The position numbers and the translations under genes are program-made. From positions 868,001-932,000 of the forward strand of contig JASGIT010000001.1 in assembly GCA_047601665.1 (NCBI GenBank): a DNA stretch of 64,000 nucleotides. Reading direction: 5' to 3'. The stretch is from JASGIT01 sp047601665. GTDB taxonomy: Bacteria; Pseudomonadota; Gammaproteobacteria; Burkholderiales; Burkholderiaceae_C. The stretch's first letter is position 1. Each line of letters opens with the position of its first letter. The notes below the pieces were generated by a model that was not told the origin of the DNA, searched no databases, and saw nothing but the letters and a program-made list of their open reading frames with translations. This document shows positions 40,498-48,635 of the stretch, one piece after another.

Positions 40498-40556
40498 TAA
40501 GAATAGCTGCTAGCGCACGTCCATCAAGGGCTGGAGGCCCATTTCACCCCAAAACC
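40498..40556 (+). repeat. palindromic dispersed repeat, copy G (lolD 3' end)
   Basis: Reads GAATAGCTGCTAGCGCACG, TCCATCAAGGGCTGGAGGCC, CATTTCACCCCAAAAC. It spans the tatD-lolD gap and contains the lolD stop codon (40544-40546), so the last lolD codons are repeat-derived. Its loop (GCACGTCCATCAAGGG) resembles that of copy D. Confidence 0.75.
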
Positions 40557-41218
40557 CCTGCCGTGAGCCGCAGCGTGCGGTCGCAGCGCGCCGCCAGCGC
40601 CTCGTCGTGCGTGACCATCACGAAGGCCGTGCCCTGCTCGCGCGCGAGCGCCAGCATGAGCTGGAACACGCCGTCCGCCGTGCCCCGGTCAAGGTTGCCC
40701 GTGGGTTCGTCGGCCAGCACGCAGGCGGGCTGGGTGACCAGGGCGCGGGCGATGGCGACGCGCTGGCGTTCGCCGCCCGACAGTTCGGCGGGCCGGTGCT
40801 CGGCGCGTTCGGCCAGGCCCACGGCGGCGAGCATCTGGCGGGCTTGCTGCAGGCAGTCGGCATACGGTAGCCGGCGGATGCGCAGCGGCATTCCCACGTT
40901 GTCCTGCGCGCTGAATTCGGGCAGCAGGTGGTGAAACTGGTAGATGAAGCCCAGGTGCGCGTTGCGCAGTTCGCCCTGCCGGGCGGGCGAGAGGGCGTGC
41001 AGGTCCTGGCCCTGCAGGCGGACCTGGCCGGCGGTGGGCGCGTCCAGCCCGCCCAGCAGGTGCAGCAGCGTGCTTTTGCCCGAGCCCGAGGCGCCGACGA
41101 TGGCCAGCGTTTCGCCCCGGCGCACCTGCAGGTCGATGCCTTGCAGCACGCGCACGTCCAGCCGCCCTTCGGTGAAGCGCTTGGCGAGCCCTTGCGCCTG
41201 GAGTACCACGTCACTCAT
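40544..41218 (-). CDS. lolD: lipoprotein-releasing system ATPase LolD
   Basis: A 224-residue ABC ATPase that drives release of lipoproteins from the inner membrane by LolC/E. Walker A 'IVGASGSGKSTLLHLLGGLD', 'YQFHHLLPEFSAQDNV' (typical LolD Q-loop region), signature 'LSGGERQRVAIARAL' and 'VLADEPTGNLD' are present. It overlaps lolC by 8 nt. Its final codons and stop lie in a palindromic repeat. Confidence 0.96.
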   Translation of the reverse strand: MSDVVLQAQGLAKRFTEGRLDVRVLQGIDLQVRRGETLAIVGASGSGKSTLLHLLGGLDAPTAGQVRLQGQDLHALSPARQGELRNAHLGFIYQFHHLLPEFSAQDNVGMPLRIRRLPYADCLQQARQMLAAVGLAERAEHRPAELSGGERQRVAIARALVTQPACVLADEPTGNLDRGTADGVFQLMLALAREQGTAFVMVTHDEALAARCDRTLRLTAGVLG

Positions 41219-42464
41219 AGCGCAATGCCTCCGCGGGGTTCACGCGGCTGGCGCGCCAGCTGGGGTACAGGGTCGCCACGAAGGACAGGATGAGCGCGAT
41301 GACGGCGATGGGCACGATGTCGCTGCTTTGCGGGTCGCTGGGCATTTTGCTGATGAGGTAGATGTCGCGCGGCAGGAAGGTGGTGTGCAGCAGCCGCTCG
41401 ATGAAGGGCACGATCACGTCCACGTTGAAGGCGATGACCAGCCCCAGCGCCAGCCCCGCCAGGGTGCCGATCACCCCGACCAGCGCGCCCTGCACCACGA
41501 AGATGCCCATGATGCTGCGCGGGCTGGCCCCGAGGGTGCGCAGGATGGCGATGTCGGCGCGCTTGTCGGTCACCGTCATCACCAGCGTGGAGACGAGGTT
41601 GAACGCCGCCACCGCCACGATGAGCGTGAGGATGATGAACATCATGCGCTTTTCGACCTGCACGGCGGCGAACCAGGTGGGGTTCTGCTGCGTCCAGTCG
41701 CGGATGCGCAGGTCGCCGCTGAGGGTCCGGGCCAGCTGCTGCGCCACCTCGGGCGCCTGGTGCAGGTCGCGCAGCTTCAGACGGATGCCCGTGGGGCCTT
41801 CGAGGCGGAAGATGCGCTGGGCGTCCTCGTGGTGCAGCAGCACCAGGGTGGAGTCGTATTCGTAGTGGCCCGAGTGGAACAGCCCCGCCACCGTGATCTG
41901 CTTGAGACGCGGCACCACGCCGGCGGGCGTCACCTGCCCGCTGGGGGCCACCAGCGTCACCACGTCGCCCTTGCCCACGCCCAGCTGCCGCGCCAGCTCG
42001 TTGCCCAGCAGCGCCTTGAAGCTGCCGGGCTGCAGCTGCGCCAGCTCGTCGGGGTTGGCGGCGGCCAGGTCGGTCACGCGGCCCTCCAGCGCCGGGTCGA
42101 TGCCGCGCACCAGCGCGCCGCGCACGTCCTCGCCGCGCGCCAGCAGCGCCTGCGCGCCCACGAAGGGCGCCGCGCCCACCACCTCGGGGTTGCGCTGGGC
42201 CTCGGCCAGGGTGCGCTGCAGGTCGGGCAGCGCCGCGCCGCCGGGGGCGAAGATCTCGATGTGCGAGACCACGGCCAACATGCGGTCGCGCACCTCTTTC
42301 TGGAAGCCGTTCATCACCGAGAGCACGATGATCAGCGCCGCCACCCCCAGCGCGATGCCCAGCATGGACACGCCCGAGATGAAGGAAATGAAGCCATTGC
42401 GCCGCGTGGCGCGCCCCGCGCGCGTGTAGCGCCAGCCCAGGGCCAGTTCGTAGGGAATTTGCAT
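41211..42464 (-). CDS. lolC: lipoprotein-releasing system transmembrane protein LolC/E
   Basis: A 417-residue inner-membrane protein: an N-terminal membrane helix ('SFISGVSMLGIALGVAALIIVLSVMNGF' in part), a large periplasmic MacB-like domain, and three C-terminal helices ('FIILTLIVAVAAFNLVSTLVM', 'GALVGVIGTLAGLALGLVIAF', 'VPIAVIALILSFVATLYPSW' in part). 'ILRTLGASPRSIMGIFVVQG' is the family hallmark. A single gene probably serves as both LolC and LolE (LolF-like); no second copy is in the window. The ATG at 42464 begins the conserved 'MQIPYELALGWRY'. Confidence 0.93.
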   Translation of the reverse strand: MQIPYELALGWRYTRAGRATRRNGFISFISGVSMLGIALGVAALIIVLSVMNGFQKEVRDRMLAVVSHIEIFAPGGAALPDLQRTLAEAQRNPEVVGAAPFVGAQALLARGEDVRGALVRGIDPALEGRVTDLAAANPDELAQLQPGSFKALLGNELARQLGVGKGDVVTLVAPSGQVTPAGVVPRLKQITVAGLFHSGHYEYDSTLVLLHHEDAQRIFRLEGPTGIRLKLRDLHQAPEVAQQLARTLSGDLRIRDWTQQNPTWFAAVQVEKRMMFIILTLIVAVAAFNLVSTLVMTVTDKRADIAILRTLGASPRSIMGIFVVQGALVGVIGTLAGLALGLVIAFNVDVIVPFIERLLHTTFLPRDIYLISKMPSDPQSSDIVPIAVIALILSFVATLYPSWRASRVNPAEALRYE

Positions 42465-42500
42465 AGACGAAACCAAAACCGGGCGGATTGTGGCATCCCG

Positions 42501-42506
42501 GACAAT
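42501..42506 (+). promoter_or_regulatory. possible -10 element of rpfE (leaderless-type spacing)
   Basis: GACAAT ends 7 nt before the rpfE ATG in the 49-bp gap between the divergent lolC and rpfE genes. As with hemE, transcription from here would start at or beside the start codon. No clear -35 element. Confidence 0.25.
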
Positions 42507-42513
42507 ACCGGCC

Positions 42514-43401
42514 ATGCCAGATACCCCCCATCTGTTGATTCCCTACGCGGCCAGCGGCGCCAGCGATCTTCCTGCCCTGCCGCAGCTGGAAAAACTGCTC
42601 GCCCGCCTGACGCCCGCGGAAACCGACACCGGCGACGAATACGACTTCGCCCCCCCGCATGAACGCGCCCTGGCGCGCGCCCTGGGCCTGCCCGCCACGG
42701 CCACGCCCTGGGCCGCCTGGGACCAGGGCAGCGCGGACGCCTGCGCCTGGATCACCCCCTGCCACTGGCAAGTGGGCACCGACCACGTGCGCCTGACGCT
42801 GCCGGAGCTGACCGAGGCCGACTCCCGCGCCCTGCTGGCCCTGCTGGAGCCGTGGTTCGCCGAAGACGGCATCACCCTGGCCTACGACCAGCCCGCCCGC
42901 TGGCTGGCGCGCGGCGCGGTGTTCGACGGGCTGAAAACCGCCTCGCTCGACCGCGTGCTGAACCGCGACGTGCGCGCCTGGATGCCCGACCCCGCCCAGG
43001 CCCGCACCCTGCACCGCCTGCACAGCGAGATGCAGATGCTGCTCTACACCCACCCCTTCAACGACGCGCGCGCCGAGCGCGGGCTGGCGCCCATCAACGC
43101 CTTCTGGGTGCACGGCGCGGGCAGGCTCGCGGCCCCGCCCTCCGCCTCCGCCGCCCCGCAGGTCGCCAGCGACCTGCGCGACGCCGCCCTGCGCGCCGAC
43201 TGGGCCGCCTGGGCCACGGCCTGGACGGCGCTGGACGCCGGCCCGATCGCAGCGCTGGCCGCGCATGACGGCCCCGTGCGCCTGACCCTGTGCGGCGAGC
43301 GCTCGGCCCTCAGCTGGCACAGCGCCCCGCGTTCGCTCACCCAGCGGATTTCAAGCCTTTTCCGCCCCCAGCGCTTATCCAGCGTGCGCGAGCAGCTATG
43401 A
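42514..43401 (+). CDS. RpfE-type conserved protein (phosphoglycerate-mutase-like annotation)
   Basis: A 295-residue protein. Recognised by 'PHLLIPYAASGA' at the N-terminus, 'HWQVGTDHVRL', 'LNRDVRAWMP', 'LHRLHSEMQMLLYTHPFND' and 'APINAFWVHGAGRL', and by its place directly before recJ, as in Xanthomonas (rpfE-recJ). The name RpfE comes from a pathogenicity-factor regulation cluster; some databases call the family phosphoglycerate mutase. Its biochemical role is not established. The stop overlaps the recJ start (ATGA), and both lie in a palindromic repeat that encodes the C-terminal residues 'FRPQRLSSVREQL'. Confidence 0.8.
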   Translation: MPDTPHLLIPYAASGASDLPALPQLEKLLARLTPAETDTGDEYDFAPPHERALARALGLPATATPWAAWDQGSADACAWITPCHWQVGTDHVRLTLPELTEADSRALLALLEPWFAEDGITLAYDQPARWLARGAVFDGLKTASLDRVLNRDVRAWMPDPAQARTLHRLHSEMQMLLYTHPFNDARAERGLAPINAFWVHGAGRLAAPPSASAAPQVASDLRDAALRADWAAWATAWTALDAGPIAALAAHDGPVRLTLCGERSALSWHSAPRSLTQRISSLFRPQRLSSVREQL

Positions 43402-43406
43402 AAATA
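43349..43406 (-). repeat. palindromic dispersed repeat, copy I (rpfE-recJ junction)
   Basis: On the minus strand it reads TTTTCATAGCTGCTCGCGCA, CGCTGGATAAGCGCTGGGGG, CGGAAAAGGCTTGAAA. It covers the rpfE C-terminus and includes the ATGA that stops rpfE and starts recJ (43398-43401). On the coding strand it is read in the same antisense frame as copy D in the Nudix gene. Confidence 0.75.
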
Positions 43407-45116
43407 ATAGCTCGCGACATCCCCCCCCGCGCCGCCTGGGCGCTGGAGCAATCGGGCGTCCACCCCCTGCTCGCCCGCCTGTACGCCGCGCGCGGCGTGT
43501 GCTCGCCCGACGAACTCGACGACGCTCTGGCCCGCCTGCTGCCGCCCGATACGCTCCAGGGCGCGCACGCGGCGGCGCGGCTGCTGGCCGACGCCATCGC
43601 CGCGCGGCGGCGCATCTGCATCGTGGCCGACTACGACTGCGACGGCGCCACCGCCTGCGCCGTGGCCGTGCGCGGCCTGCGGCTGCTGGGCGCGACCCAC
43701 GTCGACTACCTCGTGCCCGACCGCGTGGTGGACGGCTACGGCCTCACCGCCCCCATTGCCCGGCGCGTGGCGGAACGCGACGCCGATCTGCTCGTCACCG
43801 TGGACAACGGCATCGCCAGCGTGGACGGCGTGCGCGAGGCCAAGGCGCTGGGCCTGCAAGTGCTGGTCACCGACCACCACCTGCCCGGCCCCGAACTGCC
43901 CGTGGCCGACGCCCTGGTCAACCCCAACCAGCCCGGCTGCCCGTTCGAGAGCAAGGCCATGGCCGGCGTGGGCGTGATGTTCTACGTGCTGCTGGCCCTG
44001 CGCGGCGAGTTGCGTGCGCGCGGCGTGTTCGACAAGGCCACGCAGCCCAAACTGGAGCCGCTGCTGCCCCTGGTCGCCCTGGGCACCGTGGCCGACGTGG
44101 TGCGGCTGGACGCCAACAACCGCCGCCTCGTCGCCCAGGGCCTCAAGCGCATCCGCCAGGGCGCCATGCCCGTGGGCCTGGCCGCGCTGTTCCAGGCGGC
44201 GGGACGCAAGGCCGCGCAGGCCACCACCTTCGACTTCGGCTTTGCCCTGGGCCCGCGCATCAACGCGGCGGGCCGGCTGGCCGACATGACGCTGGGCATC
44301 GAATGCCTGCTGACCGACGATGCCGCCCGCGCGCAGGAGCTTGCCAAGGCGCTCGACGCCATCAACCGCGAACGCCGCGAAATCGAGGGCGGAATGCGCG
44401 AGCACGCCTTCGCCCTAGCCGAGGACCTGTTCGCCGACGAGGCCACGCCGCCGCCCGCCGTCAGCGTGTTCGACGCCGGCTTCCACGAAGGCGTGGTGGG
44501 CATCGTCGCCTCGCGCATCAAGGACCGGCTGCACCGCCCCTGCTTCGTCTTCGCGCCCGCCCACGATGACGGCAGCGAAGACCGCAAGATCAAAGGCTCG
44601 GGCCGCTCCATCCCCGGCTTCCACCTGCGCGACGCGCTGGACCTGGTCGCCAAGCGCCACCCGGGCGTCGTCCTCAAATTCGGCGGCCACGCCATGGCGG
44701 CGGGCTGCACCGTGGACGAGGCGCAGTTCGCCACCTTCGAGCGCGCCTTCGCGCAGGTCGCCCAGGAATGGCTGGACGCCGCCACCCTCACCCGCCGCCT
44801 CGAAACCGACGGCCCCCTGGCCCCCGAATACTGCCGCGCCGAGCTGGTGGACACGCTGCACCGCGAAGTCTGGGGCCAGGGCTTCGCGCCGCCCACGTTC
44901 AGCGAAGAAGTGCAGGTGCTGAGCCAGCGGCTGGTGGGCGCGGACAAAAACCACCTCTCGCTCAAGCTGCTGCACCAGGGCCAGCCGGTGGACGGCATCT
45001 GGTTCGGCCACACCGAGCCACTGCCCGCGCGCGCGCTGCTGGCCTTCCGCCTCGACGTGAACGAGTGGCGCGGCGAGCGCAAGGTGCAGTTCCTGGTCGA
45101 AGGCGCGCAGGAATAG
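43398..45116 (+). CDS. recJ: single-stranded-DNA-specific exonuclease RecJ
   Basis: A 572-residue 5'-3' exonuclease of the DHH superfamily acting in recombination and mismatch repair. Motifs: 'ICIVADYDCDGATACAVAV' (motif I), 'DLLVTVDNGIAS', 'VLVTDHHLPG' (DHH), 'INAAGRLADM' and the DHHA1 domain 'KFGGHAMAAGCTV'. The C-terminal OB-like domain follows. Length agrees with the family. Translation is coupled to rpfE by the ATGA overlap. The stop abuts the convergent DUF2145 gene without a gap. Confidence 0.97.
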   Translation: MKIIARDIPPRAAWALEQSGVHPLLARLYAARGVCSPDELDDALARLLPPDTLQGAHAAARLLADAIAARRRICIVADYDCDGATACAVAVRGLRLLGATHVDYLVPDRVVDGYGLTAPIARRVAERDADLLVTVDNGIASVDGVREAKALGLQVLVTDHHLPGPELPVADALVNPNQPGCPFESKAMAGVGVMFYVLLALRGELRARGVFDKATQPKLEPLLPLVALGTVADVVRLDANNRRLVAQGLKRIRQGAMPVGLAALFQAAGRKAAQATTFDFGFALGPRINAAGRLADMTLGIECLLTDDAARAQELAKALDAINRERREIEGGMREHAFALAEDLFADEATPPPAVSVFDAGFHEGVVGIVASRIKDRLHRPCFVFAPAHDDGSEDRKIKGSGRSIPGFHLRDALDLVAKRHPGVVLKFGGHAMAAGCTVDEAQFATFERAFAQVAQEWLDAATLTRRLETDGPLAPEYCRAELVDTLHREVWGQGFAPPTFSEEVQVLSQRLVGADKNHLSLKLLHQGQPVDGIWFGHTEPLPARALLAFRLDVNEWRGERKVQFLVEGAQE

Positions 45117-46007
45117 TCAGTCGAAGGCGATGACTTCGTCCGCCGGGCCGGGCTCGCAACCGGCCCCCAGCGGCTGCCAGCCGTGCCGCACCACCACGTG
45201 GCGGGTGTCGTAGCACAGCTCCACGCGCCGGGCCTGCGGCACGGCCCGGTGCACGAAGCCTTCGATGGAAGCGGGCAGGCTCACCTGCATCCGCAGCGCC
45301 TGCAAATCCTCCACCGGGTGGTCGCGCACGTGCAGCAGCGGCACGAACTGCGCCGCGAACACCAGCCAGTGCGCGCCCACGGCGACCGGCTCGGGCGCGT
45401 AGCCGTGCGCGCGCAGCCATTGCTGCGCGGCCTCCCGCACGGTTGCCTCCCCGCCTTGCCCGCCCCAGGCAGCGGCCAGCATCTCCGCCACCCATTGGTT
45501 GCAGTTCTGGTAGCGGGTGCTCCAGGCATAGGCATTGGCGCTGTAGTCCGCCGACAGCAGGGCCAGCGCCAGCGGCGCATCCAACGCCGCCCGCGCCAGC
45601 GCCGCGCCGTCGGCATCGGGCAGCAGCACCAGCGAAACGTAGCCCGTGGCCCGGTCGTCGCTGCCCAGCAAAAAGCCGGAAATGCCCTGGTCGAACAGCC
45701 GCGAGCGCGACTCGTCGCAAGCGTAGTACAGCTGGCGCACCGCCCACGGCCCGGCCGGGTTGGCGGCCAGCGCAATGCCGGCATGTGAATAGCGGATGCC
45801 GAAGCGGTCCAGGTCCATGCCCGAGCGCGCGATCAGCGCCGCGCCGTGGCCCGCGCGCGCCAGTTCCTGCTTCACCACGGCGGCCAGGCGCAGCAGCCGG
45901 TCCTGCCGGGGCGCGTCGATCTCCGCGGGGCGGTCGCAAAAGCCGGAAGCGCCCGCGTGCGCGGCGCCCGCCACGGCCAGCAGCAGCGCGGCGGCAACTC
46001 GCCGCAT
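45117..46007 (-). CDS. DUF2145 family secreted protein
   Basis: A 296-residue protein with a signal peptide ('RRVAAALLLAVAGAAHA') and 'RYSHAGIALAANPAGPWAVRQLYYACD' in part, 'NAYAWSTRYQNCNQWVAEML' and 'HWLVFAAQFVPLLHV'. The His in 'YSHAG' and the Asn-Cys-Asn in 'QNCNQW' resemble the catalytic pattern of NlpC/P60-like or related papain-fold enzymes, but that is inference; the family has no known function. It is coupled (TGATG) to the small secreted protein gene upstream. Confidence 0.8.
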   Translation of the reverse strand: MRRVAAALLLAVAGAAHAGASGFCDRPAEIDAPRQDRLLRLAAVVKQELARAGHGAALIARSGMDLDRFGIRYSHAGIALAANPAGPWAVRQLYYACDESRSRLFDQGISGFLLGSDDRATGYVSLVLLPDADGAALARAALDAPLALALLSADYSANAYAWSTRYQNCNQWVAEMLAAAWGGQGGEATVREAAQQWLRAHGYAPEPVAVGAHWLVFAAQFVPLLHVRDHPVEDLQALRMQVSLPASIEGFVHRAVPQARRVELCYDTRHVVVRHGWQPLGAGCEPGPADEVIAFD

Positions 46008-46468
46008 CAGAACGTGACGACGCGCGAATCCAAATCCCGCTGCCAGCCCTCCTCCAACGCCAGGAAAAAGGCCGTGCGCGTGTCGGCATGGGCAAATTCC
46101 CAGCCATAGGGGCGGCGGCTGGCCTGCACGCGGTCGCCCGCCGCCAGCGCCCGGGCCGCCAGCGCTTGCTGCGGCACGTAGAGGAAGAACTCGTTGGCGG
46201 CCTGCGCCTCCGCGCGCAGCGTCAAGCGCAGCTTGCCGGGGTGGTCGGGCGCCAGCGCCACCTCCATCACCCGGTACGGCCCTTCGGCCACGGCCTGCTT
46301 CGAGCCGTTGCTGGAGGCGCCGATGGAGTCGGACACGCTGCCCGAAGACGCCGACCCGGCGCTGGACGCCGACGACGCAAAGCTCTCGGCATGGCCGGGC
46401 AGGCAGGCGCCCGCAGTCAGCAGCGCAGCGGCGGCGAGTGCGGGCAAAGACGGGAGGCAACGTTTCAT
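46007..46468 (-). CDS. small secreted protein, unknown function
   Basis: A 153-residue protein with a signal peptide ('LPALAAAALLTAGACLPGHA'), a Ser/Ala/Gly-rich low-complexity stretch (about residues 29-57) and a C-terminal domain 'LRLTLRAEAQAANEFFLYVP' followed by 'GWEFAHADTRTAFFLALEEG'. I do not recognise the family. It overlaps the DUF2145 gene by one base, and the two probably function together in the envelope. Confidence 0.75.
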   Translation of the reverse strand: MKRCLPSLPALAAAALLTAGACLPGHAESFASSASSAGSASSGSVSDSIGASSNGSKQAVAEGPYRVMEVALAPDHPGKLRLTLRAEAQAANEFFLYVPQQALAARALAAGDRVQASRRPYGWEFAHADTRTAFFLALEEGWQRDLDSRVVTF

Positions 46469-46563
46469 GGCGGCAAGCGGAGTGAAGACAAAAGCTCAGG
46501 GCCGACAGCGTAGCGCACCGCGCCCGCCGCCGTTCCCGATTGGAGGGCATACGGGCGTGATAT

Positions 46564-46581
46564 TAGGGTTTACCCTATAAT
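46564..46581 (+). promoter_or_regulatory. palindromic operator overlapping a TATAAT -10 box
   Basis: TAGGGT-TT-ACCCTA (46564-46577) is a perfect inverted repeat whose right arm runs into TATAAT (46576-46581), a consensus -10 element 34 bp before the start of the 29-codon ORF. No good -35 hexamer lies 16-18 bp upstream. Binding of a dimeric repressor here would block RNA polymerase; the regulator is unknown. Confidence 0.6.
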
Positions 46582-46615
46582 CAGCACATTGCCATCCTTT
46601 TCAGGGAGTTCTCCA

Positions 46616-46705
46616 ATGATCCACACTCTGCTTGCCATCGTTGCCCTTGCCGCCGTGATCGGTTCCGGCTACGCCACCGTCAAGACGCTCCAGAAGCTCG
46701 ACTGA
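46616..46705 (+). CDS. 29-residue single-span membrane peptide
   Basis: ATG at 46616 to TGA at 46705. The peptide starts 'MIHTLLAIVALAAVIGSG' and ends 'YATVKTLQKLD': one hydrophobic helix of about 16 residues and a short basic tail, a layout typical of small membrane regulators or stress peptides. 'AGGGAG' lies 7 nt upstream as a ribosome site, and a consensus -10 with palindromic operator is further upstream. Its end is 13 bp from the stop of the convergent chemoreceptor gene. Function unknown; no family recognised. Confidence 0.65.
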   Translation: MIHTLLAIVALAAVIGSGYATVKTLQKLD

Positions 46706-46718
46706 GCCCCTGGCGTCC

Positions 46719-48476
46719 TCAGAAGGTTTCCCAATCGTCGTCTGACGCCGCCGCGCGGGGCGCGGGAGCCGGCGCAGGCTTGGCGGCCGCGATGCGCGGC
46801 GCGGGGGCCGCGGCCGCCGGTTTGGCCGCAGGCGCCGCCGCCACCTTGCGCGGGGCCGCTGGCGCCGGAGCCGGCGCCTTGGCGACCGGCGCGGGCCTGG
46901 GCGCCGCGGCGCGCGCCACGGCGGCGCCCGCGCCCACGTTGAACACGGACACCACCTCGGCCAGCCGCCCCGCCTGATCGCGCATGGACGAGGCCGCGGC
47001 CGCGGACTGCTCCACCAGCGCGGCGTTCTGCTGCGTCATCTGATCGAGGTTGGCCACGGCCTGGTTCACCTGGGCGATGCCGTCGCGCTGCTCGGTGGAC
47101 GAAGCGGTGATCTCCGCGATCAGGTCGCTCACGCGGCGCACGCTGTTCACGATCTCGTCCATGCTCTGGCCCGCCTGCGTCACCTGCTGCGAGCCCGACT
47201 CCACGCTCTGCACGCTGGTCGAGATCAGGCCCTTGATCTCCTTGGCGGCCTCGGCCGAGCGCTGCGCCAGGCTGCGCACCTCGCCCGCGACGACCGCGAA
47301 GCCCCGCCCCTGCTCGCCCGCGCGCGCCGCTTCCACGGCGGCGTTCAGGGCCAGGATGTTGGTCTGGAAGGCAATGCCGTCGATCACGCCGATGATGTCG
47401 GCGATCTTGCGGCTCGAATCGGTGATGTGCTCCATGCTGGACACCACCTGGGCCATCACCTGCCCGCCCTGCTCGGCGGCCTGCGCCGCGTTGGACACCA
47501 GCTGGTTGGCCTGGCGCGCCGTGTCGGCGGACTGGGTGACGGTGGCCGTGAGCTGCTCCATGCTGGCGGCGGTTTCCTCCAGGTTGGCGGCGGTCTGCTC
47601 GGTGCGGGCCGACAGGTCCTGGTTGCCCGAGGCGATTTCGCTCGACGCGGTGGACACCGACTCCACGCCCGTGCGCACCTCGCCCACCACGCCGCGCAGC
47701 CGCGCCGCCATGCCCGACAGCGCGCGCATCAGGTCGCCCAGTTCGTCCTTGCGCGCGTCGTGCAGGTCCACGGTCAGGTCGCCCTGCGCGATGTGGCCCG
47801 CCGCGTCCACGGCACGGGCCAGCGGCGCGGTGATGGAGCGCACGGTCCGCCATGCCATGAACAGGCTCGCCAGCAGCACCGCCAGCGCGATGCCAGCGCC
47901 CACCCACTGCATGGCGACGCGCTGCGCCTCGCCGTCGGCGGCGGCCTGCGTGCGCTGGCGCTGCTGCTCCTGCACGTAGCCGTCCAGCGCGACGCCGTAC
48001 TTGTCCACCGCGGGCACCAGCTGCTGGTCCACGATGCGCAGGGCGGCGGGCATGTCGTTGTCTTCGTCGCGGGCCTTGCGCGCCTCGGCCACGATCTTGA
48101 GCACGTCGGCGCGCGCGGCGCCCACGGCGGCCAGGGCCTGCTTGTCGGCCTCCAGCACGGAGGACTCGGCAAGCTGCTTCTGCAGCTTGCCCGACCGCTC
48201 GCTGCCCTTGGTGATCTGCGGGCCCAGCCGCTCGATCAGTTGCGGGTCGGTGGTGATGACGCTGATCGCCACGCGCTCCACCGCCAGCAGCGCCGCGCCC
48301 TTCCATTCCATCGCCAGGGTGATGCGGGCCTCGGTGTCCTCCACCACGCGCGCGGTGCGGGCGTCCAGGCGCGCCATGTAGAACTGCGAGCCGAAGAGCA
48401 GCGCCATCAAGGCCAGCACCAGGCCGATGACCAGGGCCCACAGCTTGCGGCCCACGGGAATGTTGTTGAAATGCAT
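46719..48476 (-). CDS. methyl-accepting chemotaxis protein
   Basis: A 585-residue chemoreceptor: membrane helix near residues 12-33, a periplasmic four-helix-bundle type sensor domain, a second helix ('MQWVGAGIALAVLLASLFMAW' in part), HAMP, and the signalling domain with the hairpin tip 'IIGVIDGIAFQTNILALNAA' and 'EAARAGEQGRGFAVVAGEVR'. An Ala/Pro-rich linker leads to the C-terminal 'DDDWETF', a CheR/CheB-tethering pentapeptide, so it should be a high-abundance, self-adapting receptor. The ligand is not predictable. Confidence 0.95.
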   Translation of the reverse strand: MHFNNIPVGRKLWALVIGLVLALMALLFGSQFYMARLDARTARVVEDTEARITLAMEWKGAALLAVERVAISVITTDPQLIERLGPQITKGSERSGKLQKQLAESSVLEADKQALAAVGAARADVLKIVAEARKARDEDNDMPAALRIVDQQLVPAVDKYGVALDGYVQEQQRQRTQAAADGEAQRVAMQWVGAGIALAVLLASLFMAWRTVRSITAPLARAVDAAGHIAQGDLTVDLHDARKDELGDLMRALSGMAARLRGVVGEVRTGVESVSTASSEIASGNQDLSARTEQTAANLEETAASMEQLTATVTQSADTARQANQLVSNAAQAAEQGGQVMAQVVSSMEHITDSSRKIADIIGVIDGIAFQTNILALNAAVEAARAGEQGRGFAVVAGEVRSLAQRSAEAAKEIKGLISTSVQSVESGSQQVTQAGQSMDEIVNSVRRVSDLIAEITASSTEQRDGIAQVNQAVANLDQMTQQNAALVEQSAAAASSMRDQAGRLAEVVSVFNVGAGAAVARAAAPRPAPVAKAPAPAPAAPRKVAAAPAAKPAAAAPAPRIAAAKPAPAPAPRAAASDDDWETF

Positions 48477-48623
48477 GACCTGTCCGTTTTCAAAAAGGGA
48501 ATTGGCGCCGATTCTGTGCGCCCCCAGGCCCCCTCCATCGCCCGAAAAGCGGGGCAAAGCGCCCCTCTATGCCCTGGCACAGCCCTGTCGCCCGCGTACA
48601 CCGCACGCCGCCGCCCCGCGCCC

Positions 48624-48629
48624 TACAAT
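48624..48629 (+). promoter_or_regulatory. possible -10 element of PHP-domain gene (leaderless-type spacing)
   Basis: TACAAT ends 6 nt before the GTG at 48636, the same spacing as GACAAT before hemE. No clear -35 element. Confidence 0.3.
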
Positions 48630-48635
48630 GGATTC

